Assembly (NCBI GenBank): GCA_919901745.1
Contig: CAKKPP010000007.1
Span: forward strand, 90,753-154,752
Reading direction: 5' to 3'
Origin: Chloroflexota bacterium
Lineage (GTDB): Bacteria > Chloroflexota > Limnocylindria > Limnocylindrales > CSP1-4
DNA length: 64,000 bases
This document shows positions 35,760-44,548 of this stretch, piece after piece (the first letter of the stretch is position 1; each line of letters starts with the position of its first letter). The notes under the pieces are model-generated. The model saw only the letters and a program-made list of their open reading frames with translations, searched no databases and was not told where the DNA came from. Both the position numbers and the translations under genes were made by a program.

Positions 35760-38700
35760 CTAAACGAGGCCCAGCGTCAGCGGTTCGTCTGGTTCCGGGG
35801 CGGTGCGTCGTTGGTCGCTGAAGCTGTTCTCGCCCTGCTCCGCAGCAACCTCGACGAGCCGGCAAAGGGCGTTGACGAGGCGCATCTGCTCGGGCGAGTG
35901 GCAGGCCACGCGCAGGAGCGCGGGCTCGCACACGAGGACGGCGAGGCCCTGGGCGCGGGAGATCGCGACGTTGAGGCGGTTGCCCGAATAGAGGAACCCG
36001 AAGTCGCGCGGCGCGTCGTCGAGCGACGATGAGGTCATCGAATAGATTGCGACCGGTGCCTCGCGGCCCTGGAACTTGTCGACCGTCCCGACGTTCGGCG
36101 CGACGCCGAGCCGCTTTTCGACGGCGGCGCGGATCTCTGCGACCTGCGCGTTGTAGGGAGCGACGACGAGAACGTCCCTGGCCTCGAGTTTGCGCGATCG
36201 GCCGTCCGAATCCGTCCAGGCTCTCCCGACGAGCGCCGCGATCGCGGCCGCGACCCAGGCCGCCTCCTCGCGTGAGCGATTGCCCGCGCCGCTGTGCTCC
36301 AGGGGAACATGCCGGATCCCGACGCCGCCGATCGGGAATCCGGCGGCCAGTGACTGGATCGCGGTCTTCGGTGCCGTCTCGAGGCGGCCCTCGTAGAACG
36401 CGTCTGACACGTAGGCGTTGACGGCGGGATGCAGGCGGTACGTCGTGCCGAGGAAGAGCCCGCGGTCGGGGGCGATCGTCTTCGCGCCGGCGACGAGATG
36501 CTCGAGCGCGGACGCCTCTGCGTCCTCGGGGTGCGAGCCGTTCGAGACCTGCGGGAGCTGGTTCGGATCGCCGAGGAGGACGAGGGAATCGGCGGCGGCC
36601 GCCACGGCGCAGACGTTCGCAAGTGAAAACTGGCCCGCCTCGTCGACGAACAGGACGTCGACCGCAGCTTCGGCATCCTCGCGCGCCCAGAGCCATGACG
36701 TCCCACCGAGGACGTCCACGTCCCGGGCCCGGATCCCACCGACCGCCGCCCCCGAGTCCTTGAAGATGATCAGATCCTCCAGGGCGGCCGTCCCGTCCTC
36801 GGCATCGGCGCGCTGGCCGATGCGAACGGCGTCGCCGACCTCACGGGCCGCCTTGGCGACCGCCTCGAGCAGGTTGCCGATGACCTTGTGCGACTGGGCC
36901 GTCACACCGACCCGTTTGCCCTCCCGGACGAGCGCGAGGATCATCCGGGCCGCTGTCCAGGTCTTGCCGGTCCCGGGAGGACCCTGGATGGCGAGGGTGC
37001 TGCCGTCGAGACGGGTCGCGATCCGCACGGCGGCTTCGAGCGACGATTCGCCCTCCGCGACGAGCGGACCCTCGCCCGAATCACCGGCGATCCGTGGTCG
37101 GTGCCCCAGGATCAACTCGCGGGCGGCCCGATGCAACCCCGCGCCATCGATCCCGTGCTCGATGACGTGATGCGCCAGCCGCCCGAGTGACGATCGCATC
37201 GTGTCCGTTCGGTACGGCGTGCCCGGGAATAGCGCGCGCGGATGAGCGCCGCCGGTCCGCTTCAGGTCGATCGTCCCGACGGCGACGTCGAGGGCGAGGA
37301 TCGTGCCGGCGCCCTGGCCCGTCGCGGGATCGATCGGGCTTTCGCCGACCTTCAGCTTGAACTCCTGGGCCGGGTCGAACCGGTAGCGGTGGATCCGCGA
37401 CTTCTTGATCGCGCCGAAGTCGCCCACGAACTCGAGATCGCCGAGCGCCGACCCGTCCGCGACGAGGTCCTCCATCGATGATTTGAGCAGTCGGTAGTAG
37501 TCCCACCACTGCGGCTTCGCCTCGCGTTCGTGCCAGTCGAGGAGGCCCGCAAGCAGCCAGCGACCCTGTTGCTCTTCCGTGCGCAGGGCGCGGTCCGCCG
37601 GGATCCCGGCCCGCAGCGCGTCCTCGCGCGCCCGCGTCTCGGCGCGTTTCGCGGAAACGGCCTCCGATGGCGCCGTCTCCTCGGGCCCCGGCCGCGGCAC
37701 CACGCCATCCGGGTAGAGCGCCGCCGCCTCGACCCGCAGCCCCTCGAGCCAGTCGCGCAGCCCGAGGCACGACACGCAGTCGTCGCGGTTGTAGTCGGCG
37801 ATCCCCTGGAGGATCGACGGATCCTTCGACTCCATCCAGCGCTCGTACTCGACGACGCTGAACCCCGCGCTCGTGACCGGTCCCTCGCGCTCGGGCAGGT
37901 AGAACTTCTCGATCTGCTTGATCGAATACGACTCGACCGACGCCCGGATCCCGCTGCGCACCACGTGGTCGTAGAGGTTGACGAGGACCTTGCCGCGGAG
38001 CAGCGCATCCACCTCGTCCTCGCGCGTCGCGTGGCGCTGCATGAGCCGCTTCATCGCGCCCGACTCGTAGCCGCCGTAGTGGTAGACGTGCATCGCCGGG
38101 TCGCGCGCGAGCCGCTCCATGACGAGATCGATGAAGGCCTCGAAGGCCGCCTTCTCACCCTCGCGATCGTGGCCCCAGAGCGCGTGGAACGCCGGCTCGC
38201 CGGCATCGATGACGACGTAGCCGAGGAGATACTCGAGGCCGTCCTCGATCGCCCACGGGTCGGCCTCGATGTCCCAGAACACGTCGAGTGGCGACGGCTC
38301 GGGCAGCGCCGCAAGACCACGACCGGGCTGGTCCGGGTCGGGTGGGATGAGCTCGTAGCTGAGGTTCCCGGTGCGCTTGTGGTCGAGCTGGAGTGCCGCC
38401 TGGCGTCGAACCCGGGTCAGGACGCGCGGCGTCATCTTCGCGACCTTCGTGTCCTCGGGCAGCTCGGCGAGCGCGGTCAGCGTCGGGACCCCCGCATCCA
38501 CGAGCTTTCGCCGGGTGGTGCGTGCGGCACCCGCCACGATCGAGAGGTGGTCGTCGGCGCGTCGCCGGTCGACGCAGACGCTCCACCATGGGCAGACCCG
38601 GCAGTGGTCGACGGGCTCCGGGTAGGTCTCGGGCGCGGCGTCGTTTCCCGCGGCGTCGTTCCCGGCGCCCGCCACGGCCTGGTCAGCCGCGACTCGCTCC

Positions 38701-39302
38701 TCGAAGCGGGTCTTCGCCGCCCGGTAGTAGGCCGCGTAGTCATCGAGCCGATGCGGATGGGCCACGCCGTCGCCCGTTACCACCGACACGGTCTCCGGCG
38801 CGATGCCCTGGAGGCGCTCGAGGAGGTCCGCGTAGACGCACATCTGGAGGATCGCCGCGGCCTTGACCCGCCGCGCCAGCTTCGTGTCGGCGACGTCGTA
38901 GCTCCACGAGCCGAGGTTCGAGGGCCGATCGTCGCGACGGATCAGGAAGTCGGCATGCCCGCGCCAGCGCCCGTCGAAGAACGTGGCCTGGAAGATGACG
39001 TCGACGCCGGCGTGCATCGCCGCGAGGGTTTGCGCCTCGGCCGCCCGAAGCTGTTCGGGTGTCTTCAGGTCGCCGGTATCGATCTCCTGGACCTCGCGGC
39101 CCTCGGCGCGCAGCCGCGCGATGTACGCCTGCTCGTGCGCATAGCCGCGCTTCTGGATGAGCTCGAGCTGGGGATCGTCACGGAACGGCTTCTCGCGTTC
39201 GCCACGGGTCCGCTCCATCTCGAGCGTGACGAGGTGATCGCATTCGAGAAAGCCCACGAGATCGCTGGCGCTGACGATGAGCTGGCCGTCGACGAGCTGC
39301 AC
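35760..39302 (-). CDS. TM0106-family RecB-like nuclease fused to DNA2-type SF1 helicase
   Basis: 1180 residues. The N-terminal part is a Cas4/RecB-like nuclease: GHADFLI, VADTKLARR and QMCVYADLLE are nuclease motifs; ECDHL (C20) with CRVCPWWSVC gives the C...C-x2-C-x5-C Fe-S pattern. Next comes an RNase-H-like domain (VFWDIEADPWAIEDGLEYLLGY; YNRDDC). The C-terminal half is an SF1 helicase with Walker A GPPGTGKTW, Walker B VDEAGQF, LGDPNQLPQ, and late motifs VDKFQGREAPVAIYSM and NRLNVAISRA. It would unwind and degrade DNA or RNA ends in repair or defence. It ends convergent with the propeller fragment. Confidence 0.92.
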   Translation of the reverse strand: MQLVDGQLIVSASDLVGFLECDHLVTLEMERTRGEREKPFRDDPQLELIQKRGYAHEQAYIARLRAEGREVQEIDTGDLKTPEQLRAAEAQTLAAMHAGVDVIFQATFFDGRWRGHADFLIRRDDRPSNLGSWSYDVADTKLARRVKAAAILQMCVYADLLERLQGIAPETVSVVTGDGVAHPHRLDDYAAYYRAAKTRFEERVAADQAVAGAGNDAAGNDAAPETYPEPVDHCRVCPWWSVCVDRRRADDHLSIVAGAARTTRRKLVDAGVPTLTALAELPEDTKVAKMTPRVLTRVRRQAALQLDHKRTGNLSYELIPPDPDQPGRGLAALPEPSPLDVFWDIEADPWAIEDGLEYLLGYVVIDAGEPAFHALWGHDREGEKAAFEAFIDLVMERLARDPAMHVYHYGGYESGAMKRLMQRHATREDEVDALLRGKVLVNLYDHVVRSGIRASVESYSIKQIEKFYLPEREGPVTSAGFSVVEYERWMESKDPSILQGIADYNRDDCVSCLGLRDWLEGLRVEAAALYPDGVVPRPGPEETAPSEAVSAKRAETRAREDALRAGIPADRALRTEEQQGRWLLAGLLDWHEREAKPQWWDYYRLLKSSMEDLVADGSALGDLEFVGDFGAIKKSRIHRYRFDPAQEFKLKVGESPIDPATGQGAGTILALDVAVGTIDLKRTGGAHPRALFPGTPYRTDTMRSSLGRLAHHVIEHGIDGAGLHRAARELILGHRPRIAGDSGEGPLVAEGESSLEAAVRIATRLDGSTLAIQGPPGTGKTWTAARMILALVREGKRVGVTAQSHKVIGNLLEAVAKAAREVGDAVRIGQRADAEDGTAALEDLIIFKDSGAAVGGIRARDVDVLGGTSWLWAREDAEAAVDVLFVDEAGQFSLANVCAVAAAADSLVLLGDPNQLPQVSNGSHPEDAEASALEHLVAGAKTIAPDRGLFLGTTYRLHPAVNAYVSDAFYEGRLETAPKTAIQSLAAGFPIGGVGIRHVPLEHSGAGNRSREEAAWVAAAIAALVGRAWTDSDGRSRKLEARDVLVVAPYNAQVAEIRAAVEKRLGVAPNVGTVDKFQGREAPVAIYSMTSSSLDDAPRDFGFLYSGNRLNVAISRAQGLAVLVCEPALLRVACHSPEQMRLVNALCRLVEVAAEQGENSFSDQRRTAPEPDEPLTLGLV

Positions 39303-39354
39303 GCGTCCTCCCTCGCACGACCCGTCCGGCCGCGTTTCCGCAATGCTAACGGGG

Positions 39355-39401
39355 TGTCATGCCAGCTTGGATGGCACGCGTTGCAGGCGCCATCCATGAC
39401 A
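39355..39401. promoter_or_regulatory. Nested inverted repeats upstream of the restriction-modification operon
   Basis: TGTCATG (39355-39361)/CATGACA (39395-39401) enclose TGGATGGC (39368-39375)/GCCATCCA (39389-39396). They lie in the 184-bp gap between the divergent helicase and restriction endonuclease genes, 86 bp before the latter, and could be operators for either. Confidence 0.4.
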
Positions 39402-39486
39402 TCGGCGATGATCGCTGAACCTGGGACACCCGGCCCCGCAGCAGTCGCGGCCACCCCCGACATCCGGTCGGGCGTAGAATCGGACC

Positions 39487-40074
39487 GTGCCTGACGACCG
39501 ACCTCCGGATCCAGAAGCCGTCAAGTACGTGGATCCGGGCCCGGGCCGTCGAACGAACTCGATCGGCCACCCGGTCGAGCGAATGCTCAACGCGTCGGCG
39601 CGCGACATTCTCGACGCGCTGGAGAACGGGTTCCGGGCGCGGGCCGATCTCAAGGGCAAGCTCGCAGAGCTGTTCGCGGCACGATATCTCGATGGGCTCC
39701 AGGTGCGCGGCGTCATCGACCGGTACGAATGGCAGGACCTCGACGGGCTGCCGGACTTCGTGGTCTGGCTGCCGAGTGGGGCGCCGATCACCGTCGAGGC
39801 CAAGAACGTTCGATCGGGTACGGGGCTGCTCCGGGCGGAAACACAGAAGACCAGGGCGAGCAAGAGCGATCCAATGAGCCGCTACTACCGTGCCGACCAA
39901 TTCGACATCCTTGCCGTGTGCCTCTACAACCGCACCAGTGAGTGGGCGTACATCTTCGCCCGCATCGACGACCTTCGAACGCTGGCCTCGGACGATCGGT
40001 ACCTGGAGGTCATCCAGGTGATCCCTCAACCCCTGACCACTCCGTGGACGCCCGACATGACTGAGCTGCTGTGA
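39487..40074 (+). CDS. Type II restriction endonuclease (PD-(D/E)XK), putative
   Basis: 195 residues from a GTG. The segment [20 protein letters not shown] fits a PD-(D/E)XK nuclease core (Asp, then ExK on the next strand). Its stop overlaps the methylase start (GTGA), the classic arrangement of a restriction-modification pair. It is not similar, as far as I can tell, to R.PvuII, though the partner methylase resembles M.PvuII. Cleavage specificity must match the methylase. Confidence 0.78.
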   Translation: MPDDRPPDPEAVKYVDPGPGRRTNSIGHPVERMLNASARDILDALENGFRARADLKGKLAELFAARYLDGLQVRGVIDRYEWQDLDGLPDFVVWLPSGAPITVEAKNVRSGTGLLRAETQKTRASKSDPMSRYYRADQFDILAVCLYNRTSEWAYIFARIDDLRTLASDDRYLEVIQVIPQPLTTPWTPDMTELL

Positions 40075-41081
40075 TCGCGATTCCTGGGCACAGGCCCGCC
40101 TACGAGACGAGGCGGGGCGCGGTCTACGAGGGCGACTCGCTCGAGCTCCTCCGCGCGATGCCGGATGCGTCCGTGAACCTCGTGATCACGTCGCCGCCGT
40201 ACGCGCTGGAGTTCAAGAAGGAGTACGGCAACGAAAGCCAGGATTCCTACGTGTCGTGGTTCTTGCCGTTCGCCCACGAAGTCCGCCGGGTCCTGACCGA
40301 CGATGGGTCGTTCGTGGTCAACATCGGCGGGGCCTGGAGGAAGGGGCACCCGGTTCGCTCGCTGTACCACTTCCGACTGCTCATCGCGCTGGTCGACGAG
40401 GTCGGCCTGCACCTCGCGCAGGAGGTCTACTGGTACAACCCGGCCAAGATGCCGACGCCGGCCGAGTGGGTCAACGTGCAGCGCATCCGGGTCAAGGACA
40501 GCGTCGAGCCGTGCTGGTGGCTGTCGAAGACCGAGCGACCAAAGGCCTCGAACCGCAATGTCCTGGTGCGGTATTCCGACGACATGGTCCGGTTGATCGA
40601 GCGTGGCTTCCGGCCGATGAGGCGCCCGAGCGGTCATCTGGCCAAGGCGACGTTCCAGAAGGATCACGGCGGTGCGATCCCGGGGAACGTGCTCACGCTC
40701 GGGAACAACGACAGCAACGGCCGCTATCTTGCCCGTGTCGCCGAGGCTGGCCTGAAGCTCCACCCAGCACGATTCCCGGTGCAGCTTCCGGAGTGGTTCA
40801 TCAAGTTCCTGACCGATCCGGGCGATCTCGTCGTCGACATCTTCGGCGGTTCGATGACGACCGGCTGGGCCGCCGAGCGGACGGGTCGACGCTGGATCGG
40901 GATCGATCTCGTGCCCGAGTACGTCGCGGCAAGTCGTCTGCGCTTCTTCGATGACACCGGGACCCTGTTGCCGGAGACGGCGTTGACGCCAGCTCGACCA
41001 GTTCCTATCGTCAGCGACGACGCCGACGTTCACGCTGAGAACGAGATCAGTGAGGCTGAAGAGGTCCGTCCTGCAAGTTAG
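40071..41081 (+). CDS. DNA (cytosine-N4) methyltransferase, M.PvuII-like
   Basis: 336 residues from a GTG that overlaps the nuclease stop. Beta-class order: catalytic motif [16 protein letters not shown] near residue 41, then [14 protein letters not shown] and [16 protein letters not shown], with the AdoMet motif [15 protein letters not shown] near the C-terminus. SPPY with this order indicates N4-cytosine methylation. From memory, the run EYGN...DGSFVV...GGA...KG.P.RS.Y.FR.LI..VDEVG, and HPARFP.LPE.FI, closely matches M.PvuII (target CAGCTG). Specificity here is only a hypothesis. Confidence 0.9.
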   Translation: MIAIPGHRPAYETRRGAVYEGDSLELLRAMPDASVNLVITSPPYALEFKKEYGNESQDSYVSWFLPFAHEVRRVLTDDGSFVVNIGGAWRKGHPVRSLYHFRLLIALVDEVGLHLAQEVYWYNPAKMPTPAEWVNVQRIRVKDSVEPCWWLSKTERPKASNRNVLVRYSDDMVRLIERGFRPMRRPSGHLAKATFQKDHGGAIPGNVLTLGNNDSNGRYLARVAEAGLKLHPARFPVQLPEWFIKFLTDPGDLVVDIFGGSMTTGWAAERTGRRWIGIDLVPEYVAASRLRFFDDTGTLLPETALTPARPVPIVSDDADVHAENEISEAEEVRPAS

Positions 41082-41127
41082 TTACGCGATCAACCACTGA
41101 CCTTGCTGGCGCGGAGGCGAGTGAAGC

Positions 41128-41337
41128 ATGGACACCGTGTCGGGCACCTCGCGAAGCCAGGAGCTGGCGCGCCTTCTGACAACGATGTTGCTCGTCGCGC
41201 TCGTGGCCTTTGCCATCAGTCTTGCCTTTCGGCCGACCATCGCGGGGGCCGCGCAAGCAGATGCCGCACCCATGAACGCCCAAGCCTCCGAGAGCGAGGG
41301 GCTGACACTTCCGAGGCCGTCGATCCCGCGACCTTGA
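41128..41337 (+). CDS. Possible small secreted protein, perhaps frameshifted
   Basis: 69 codons with an N-terminal signal-like segment (LLTTMLLVALVAFAISLAF) and AGAAQADA as a possible cleavage region; GGAGG lies 11 bases upstream. It stops at 41337, while another frame continues with ordinary-looking protein (DPATLKELITDPVTGKETWLSTGTVPL) to 41498, so a frameshift may have split one ~120-residue protein. The remaining gap to 41651 shows no further gene. Confidence 0.35.
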   Translation: MDTVSGTSRSQELARLLTTMLLVALVAFAISLAFRPTIAGAAQADAAPMNAQASESEGLTLPRPSIPRP

Positions 41338-41651
41338 AGGAGCTCATCACCGACCCGGTAACGGGGAAGGAGACGTGGTTGTCGACTGGAACCGTGCCCT
41401 TGTCGCCGAGCATCATCGACGAAGCTTTGGCGAAGGGCCAAGGCGACGATTTCGCCTGCCCTGACGGGTCGGGAGTGCCCGTGGCACTCGCTCGGTGACT
41501 GGGCAAGGCGCTGGTGCCGACGACGGCGATCGCGGCGCGAGCGGCCTTCTTGCCCAACGGGGAGCGCCGGACCAGCACCTGGTTGTCCGCTCCGCCAACG
41601 TGGCCGGGGGTCATGACAGCCAGGGTGCCGACACTCACCAGGAGCTCGTGT

Positions 41652-42083
41652 TCACCGCGTGAACGGATTGATCGTGCGCAGTCGAGGGAAGCGCGCGAAG
41701 TCCCGATCCGTCGTGGCGAGCGTCGCGCCATGTTCGCTGGCCAGAGCCGCGAGATGGGCGTCCATCAACAAGGGGCCACGTGCCTGCCCCGCCTCGGCCG
41801 TTGCGTCGAGGACCTCCCAGTGGCGATCGGTCGTGCTGGCGACCGCGACATTCGGACGAGCCAGCCAGCTGCTCACGATCCCGATCGCCCGGCTTGCGGT
41901 CAGGGGCCGCTCGAAGACGCCCGGGTTCGTCGTGATCCGCAGGAAGGCGAGGAGCGTCGTGAGCGGGAAGCGGACGTCCTCGTCGCTGCTCAGTGTCCGC
42001 TCCAGCCAGGCCGCCGACTGCGCCTGCCGCGGACTGCCGAGGTCGTACGCGTAGATGAGCACGTTCGCATCCACGAGGATCAT
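41652..42083 (-). CDS. vapC: VapC-type PIN-domain toxin
   Basis: 143 residues with the PIN ribonuclease core: MILVDANVLIYAYD (first Asp), FPLTTLLAFLRITTNP, then LLMDAHLAALASEHGATLATTDRDFARF (C-terminal Asp pair). The second acidic residue is replaced by Ala-Phe (LLAFLR), as in a known VapC subgroup. VapC toxins cleave tRNA or rRNA. Its ATG overlaps the stop of the antitoxin gene (ATGA). Confidence 0.9.
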   Translation of the reverse strand: MILVDANVLIYAYDLGSPRQAQSAAWLERTLSSDEDVRFPLTTLLAFLRITTNPGVFERPLTASRAIGIVSSWLARPNVAVASTTDRHWEVLDATAEAGQARGPLLMDAHLAALASEHGATLATTDRDFARFPRLRTINPFTR

Positions 42084-42328
42084 CGATGCCGGCTGCCTTC
42101 GATTCGCTCGAGAAGACCACTGATGTCGTCGATCTCGAGGCCCTCGCGAAGCCCGAGGTCGGCAGCTTCGACACGGAACGGAGACACGACCGAACGACCA
42201 CCCCGCTCGAGGCCGGCGCGCAGTGCATCGTTGACGACGGCCTTCATCGGACGACCGGTTCTGCGCACCTCTCGCTCGATCCCGACGGCGACGTCGTCGT
42301 CGAGGGTCAGCGTCGTTCTGGTACTCAC
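42080..42328 (-). CDS. vapB: VapB-type ribbon-helix-helix antitoxin
   Basis: 82 residues from the GTG at 42328, chosen because it yields the typical RHH start STRTTLTLDDDVAVGIE; the track start at 42346 adds six unlikely residues. The strand-helix-helix part binds DNA as a dimer, and the C-terminal tail (REGLEIDDISGLLERIEG) should wrap VapC. The toxin gene follows with a 4-bp overlap. Autoregulation at the palindromes just upstream is expected. Confidence 0.85.
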   Translation of the reverse strand: MSTRTTLTLDDDVAVGIEREVRRTGRPMKAVVNDALRAGLERGGRSVVSPFRVEAADLGLREGLEIDDISGLLERIEGSRHR

Positions 42329-42361
42329 ATCATGAAGTCTACGCACCAGGCATCATGATGT
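42327..42361. promoter_or_regulatory. VapB operator palindromes
   Basis: ACATCATGA (42327-42335) and TCATGATGT (42353-42361) are perfect inverted copies 17 bp apart, and CATCATGATG (42351-42360) is itself a perfect 10-bp palindrome. They overlap the vapB start and the last codons of the aminotransferase gene, as expected for a toxin-antitoxin autoregulatory site. Confidence 0.65.
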
Positions 42362-43808
42362 CTAGCGAGGACCAGTTACGACTACCACCGCACCAGCATG
42401 ACCCTGGGCACTTGTCCGGCGTTACCTGATCGCCTGCCCACCCGACCAGCGCGTCGACCGCCTGGGCGAAGACCTCGGTGTGGCGGTCGACATCGGCTTC
42501 GGTGGTCGACGGGGACATCAGGGCCATGTTGTGGAACGGCGTCATGAGCACGCCGCGGTTCATCGCCCAGAGGTGCAGGAAGCGCTCGAGGGCCGGGTCG
42601 GAATGGGCCCACTGCTCGGCGCCGTTGCGCGGCGGAGTCGCCATGAAGTGGTACTCGGCGCGGGCCCCGAGGCGGGTCACGTGCCACGGCACGCCGCGCT
42701 CGCGGATCACCCGGTCCACGCCGGCCGCCCAGCGCTCGCCGAGCGGCAGCATCCGTTCGAACGCCTCGTCCGTGAGGACCTCGCCGAGGGTCGCCCGGAC
42801 GGCGGCCAGCGACAGGGCGTAGCCCGCCAGCGTCCCGCCGATCCCGCCGACGTCCGCGTCCTCGAGGGCCGACTGCTCGCGGATCCGCGCCGCGACCGCT
42901 TCCGACAGCCCATACGCCGCGACCGGGATCCCGCCACCGATCGTCTTGCCGATGACGAGGATGTCGGGTTCGAGGCCGTCCCGGCCGGTCATCCCGCCGG
43001 GGCCGGCACAGATCGTGTGGGTCTCGTCGATGATCAGGAGCGTGCCGGTCCTGCGGGTGATCTCGCGGACACCGTCGAGGTAGCCCGGCTCCGGGAGGAC
43101 GATCCCGACGTTGGTGAGCGCCGGCTCGATGAGGACGACGGCGACGTCGCGGTCTTCGAGCGCCCGCTCGAGGCCGTCAAGATCGTTGAAATGGACGACC
43201 CGTGTCGTCTCGCGAGGATGGACCTGCGGCCCGACGTTGCCGGTGATCGGGACGACCTGGCCCTGCTCGTCGAGCACGGCGATCGCCTCGTCCACCGACC
43301 CGTGGTAGCAATGGTCGTGGACGACGACCTTCGACCGACCGGTGATCTGGCGGGCAATCCGCAACGAGAACCGGTTCGCGTCCGTGGCCGACAGCGTGAA
43401 CTGCCAGTAGGGGAGCCCGAACCGGCGCCCGAGTTCCTCGCCGGCCCAGATCGCGTCCTCGGTCGGGAGCATGTGGGTGATCCCGCGGCGAAGCTGACGC
43501 TCGACGGCGGCGATCGTCGGTGCCGCGCCGTGGCCGGCCATCGCGCCGGTGTCGCCGAGACACAGGTCGACGTACTCGTGGCCGTCAACGCAGGAGAACC
43601 GCGCGCCGCTCGCCTCGTCGACGAACAACGGGAACGGGCCCGCCCACTTGACCATCCAGTTCATCGGGACGCCGTCCAGGAGGGAGCCGCGGGCGCGCTG
43701 GTGGAGGGCGGCAGATCTCGGGTGACGGGCGACAAAGTCGGCGGTCTCCGCCTCCATGAGGGTGGTCAGGCGGTCTCGGTCGACGGTCGGCGTGGCGAGT
43801 TCGGTCAT
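42339..43808 (-). CDS. Class III aminotransferase, glutamate-1-semialdehyde-aminomutase-like
   Basis: 489 residues from ATG 43808. Motifs: GHEYVDLCLGDTGAMAGHG, the PLP-phosphate region SATDANRFSLRIARQITGRSKVVVHDHCYHG, the Asp of the cofactor site in IIDETHT and the PLP lysine in ILVIGKTIGGG. It resembles HemL in layout but likely acts on another omega-amino substrate, since true HemL loci lie with haem genes. The last ~25 residues (CPGSCWCGGSRNWSS...) look unlike the family and overlap the vapB operator, suggesting that the original 3' end was replaced when the TA module arrived. Confidence 0.88.
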   Translation of the reverse strand: MTELATPTVDRDRLTTLMEAETADFVARHPRSAALHQRARGSLLDGVPMNWMVKWAGPFPLFVDEASGARFSCVDGHEYVDLCLGDTGAMAGHGAAPTIAAVERQLRRGITHMLPTEDAIWAGEELGRRFGLPYWQFTLSATDANRFSLRIARQITGRSKVVVHDHCYHGSVDEAIAVLDEQGQVVPITGNVGPQVHPRETTRVVHFNDLDGLERALEDRDVAVVLIEPALTNVGIVLPEPGYLDGVREITRRTGTLLIIDETHTICAGPGGMTGRDGLEPDILVIGKTIGGGIPVAAYGLSEAVAARIREQSALEDADVGGIGGTLAGYALSLAAVRATLGEVLTDEAFERMLPLGERWAAGVDRVIRERGVPWHVTRLGARAEYHFMATPPRNGAEQWAHSDPALERFLHLWAMNRGVLMTPFHNMALMSPSTTEADVDRHTEVFAQAVDALVGWAGDQVTPDKCPGSCWCGGSRNWSSLDIMMPGA

Positions 43809-43922
43809 GGGTCTCCGTGTGCTGTGGTGGGGACCCATCATGCCAACTTGGTGGGATCGGCGCCGATCAGGCGCGATGGGCGCGACAGGCACGCTTGGCG
43901 CGGCTGGTGCGGCCGGCGCGAC

Positions 43923-44126
43923 TCAGTGGGCCCGGGAGAGGCTCCGACGGAAGCCGCACTGGCGGCACGTGGCGATGCCGGCCGTGGGATCGAGATCCAG
44001 GAAGCTGGCGCAGCCGTTCGTGCCGCAGTACGGCTGATTGGCCTGGGCCGAGGCGCTGCGGCGGCGGAGCCGACGCATGGTGCTGGAGCGGCCCGCGAGG
44101 GCCGTGGTCGTGGTTCGCGAAAGCAT
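43923..44126 (-). CDS. Small zinc-ribbon protein
   Basis: About 67 residues (or 51 from the ATG at 44078). The N-terminus is Ser/Arg-rich, but the C-terminal half reads PYCGTNGCASFLDLDP and ATCRQCGFRRSL, a clean Cys4 zinc ribbon of the C-x4-C...C-x2-C type. The overlapping plus-strand ORF has no such pattern. Start and expression are uncertain. Confidence 0.5.
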   Translation of the reverse strand: MLSRTTTTALAGRSSTMRRLRRRSASAQANQPYCGTNGCASFLDLDPTAGIATCRQCGFRRSLSRAH

Positions 44127-44548
44127 GTTGTGTGGATCTGTCCTTCTTGCCGCACCTGGCCGTTGTTGTCTGGCCGTGCAGCACCTGGCTCTTGGGCGCG
44201 GTGCGCCGCCGAGCGATGTCATGGGACCGTCGAGTGTTCGCGGGAGCGAGTCGAACCGTCGCGTGATGGGCGATTGGTTCGATGCGTCAGACCTGCGGAC
44301 GACTCATCGGTCTCCCCGAGGATGGACGAGTCGGGCGAACCTGTCAACCGTGACGATCGGTCGACCGATCAGGACCTTCGCTCGATCGCCCGGCCGAAGG
44401 CCTCGGGATCCTCGCCACGGAGGACGTCCGAGATGAACGACAGACGGCCGGCCGCCGAGTTCGCCCACGACCAGCGCTCACCGCTCATCGCGATGGATGG
44501 TGCTCCCGGATGGACTGCCCTGCAAGTCTGTCACGAACACCCGTCATC
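44127..44548. other. Intergenic stretch with one possible small minus-strand ORF
   Basis: No long gene. A 39-codon minus-strand ORF at 44369-44488 (MSGERWSWANSAAGRLSF, ending RAIERRS) has ordinary composition and could be real, but it has no clear ribosome site. The rest shows nothing I can name. Confidence 0.35.

Noticed and set aside
37530-39494. 654-aa plus-strand ORF opposite the nuclease-helicase
   Set aside because: Antisense shadow; no motif, and the minus strand has complete nuclease and helicase signatures.
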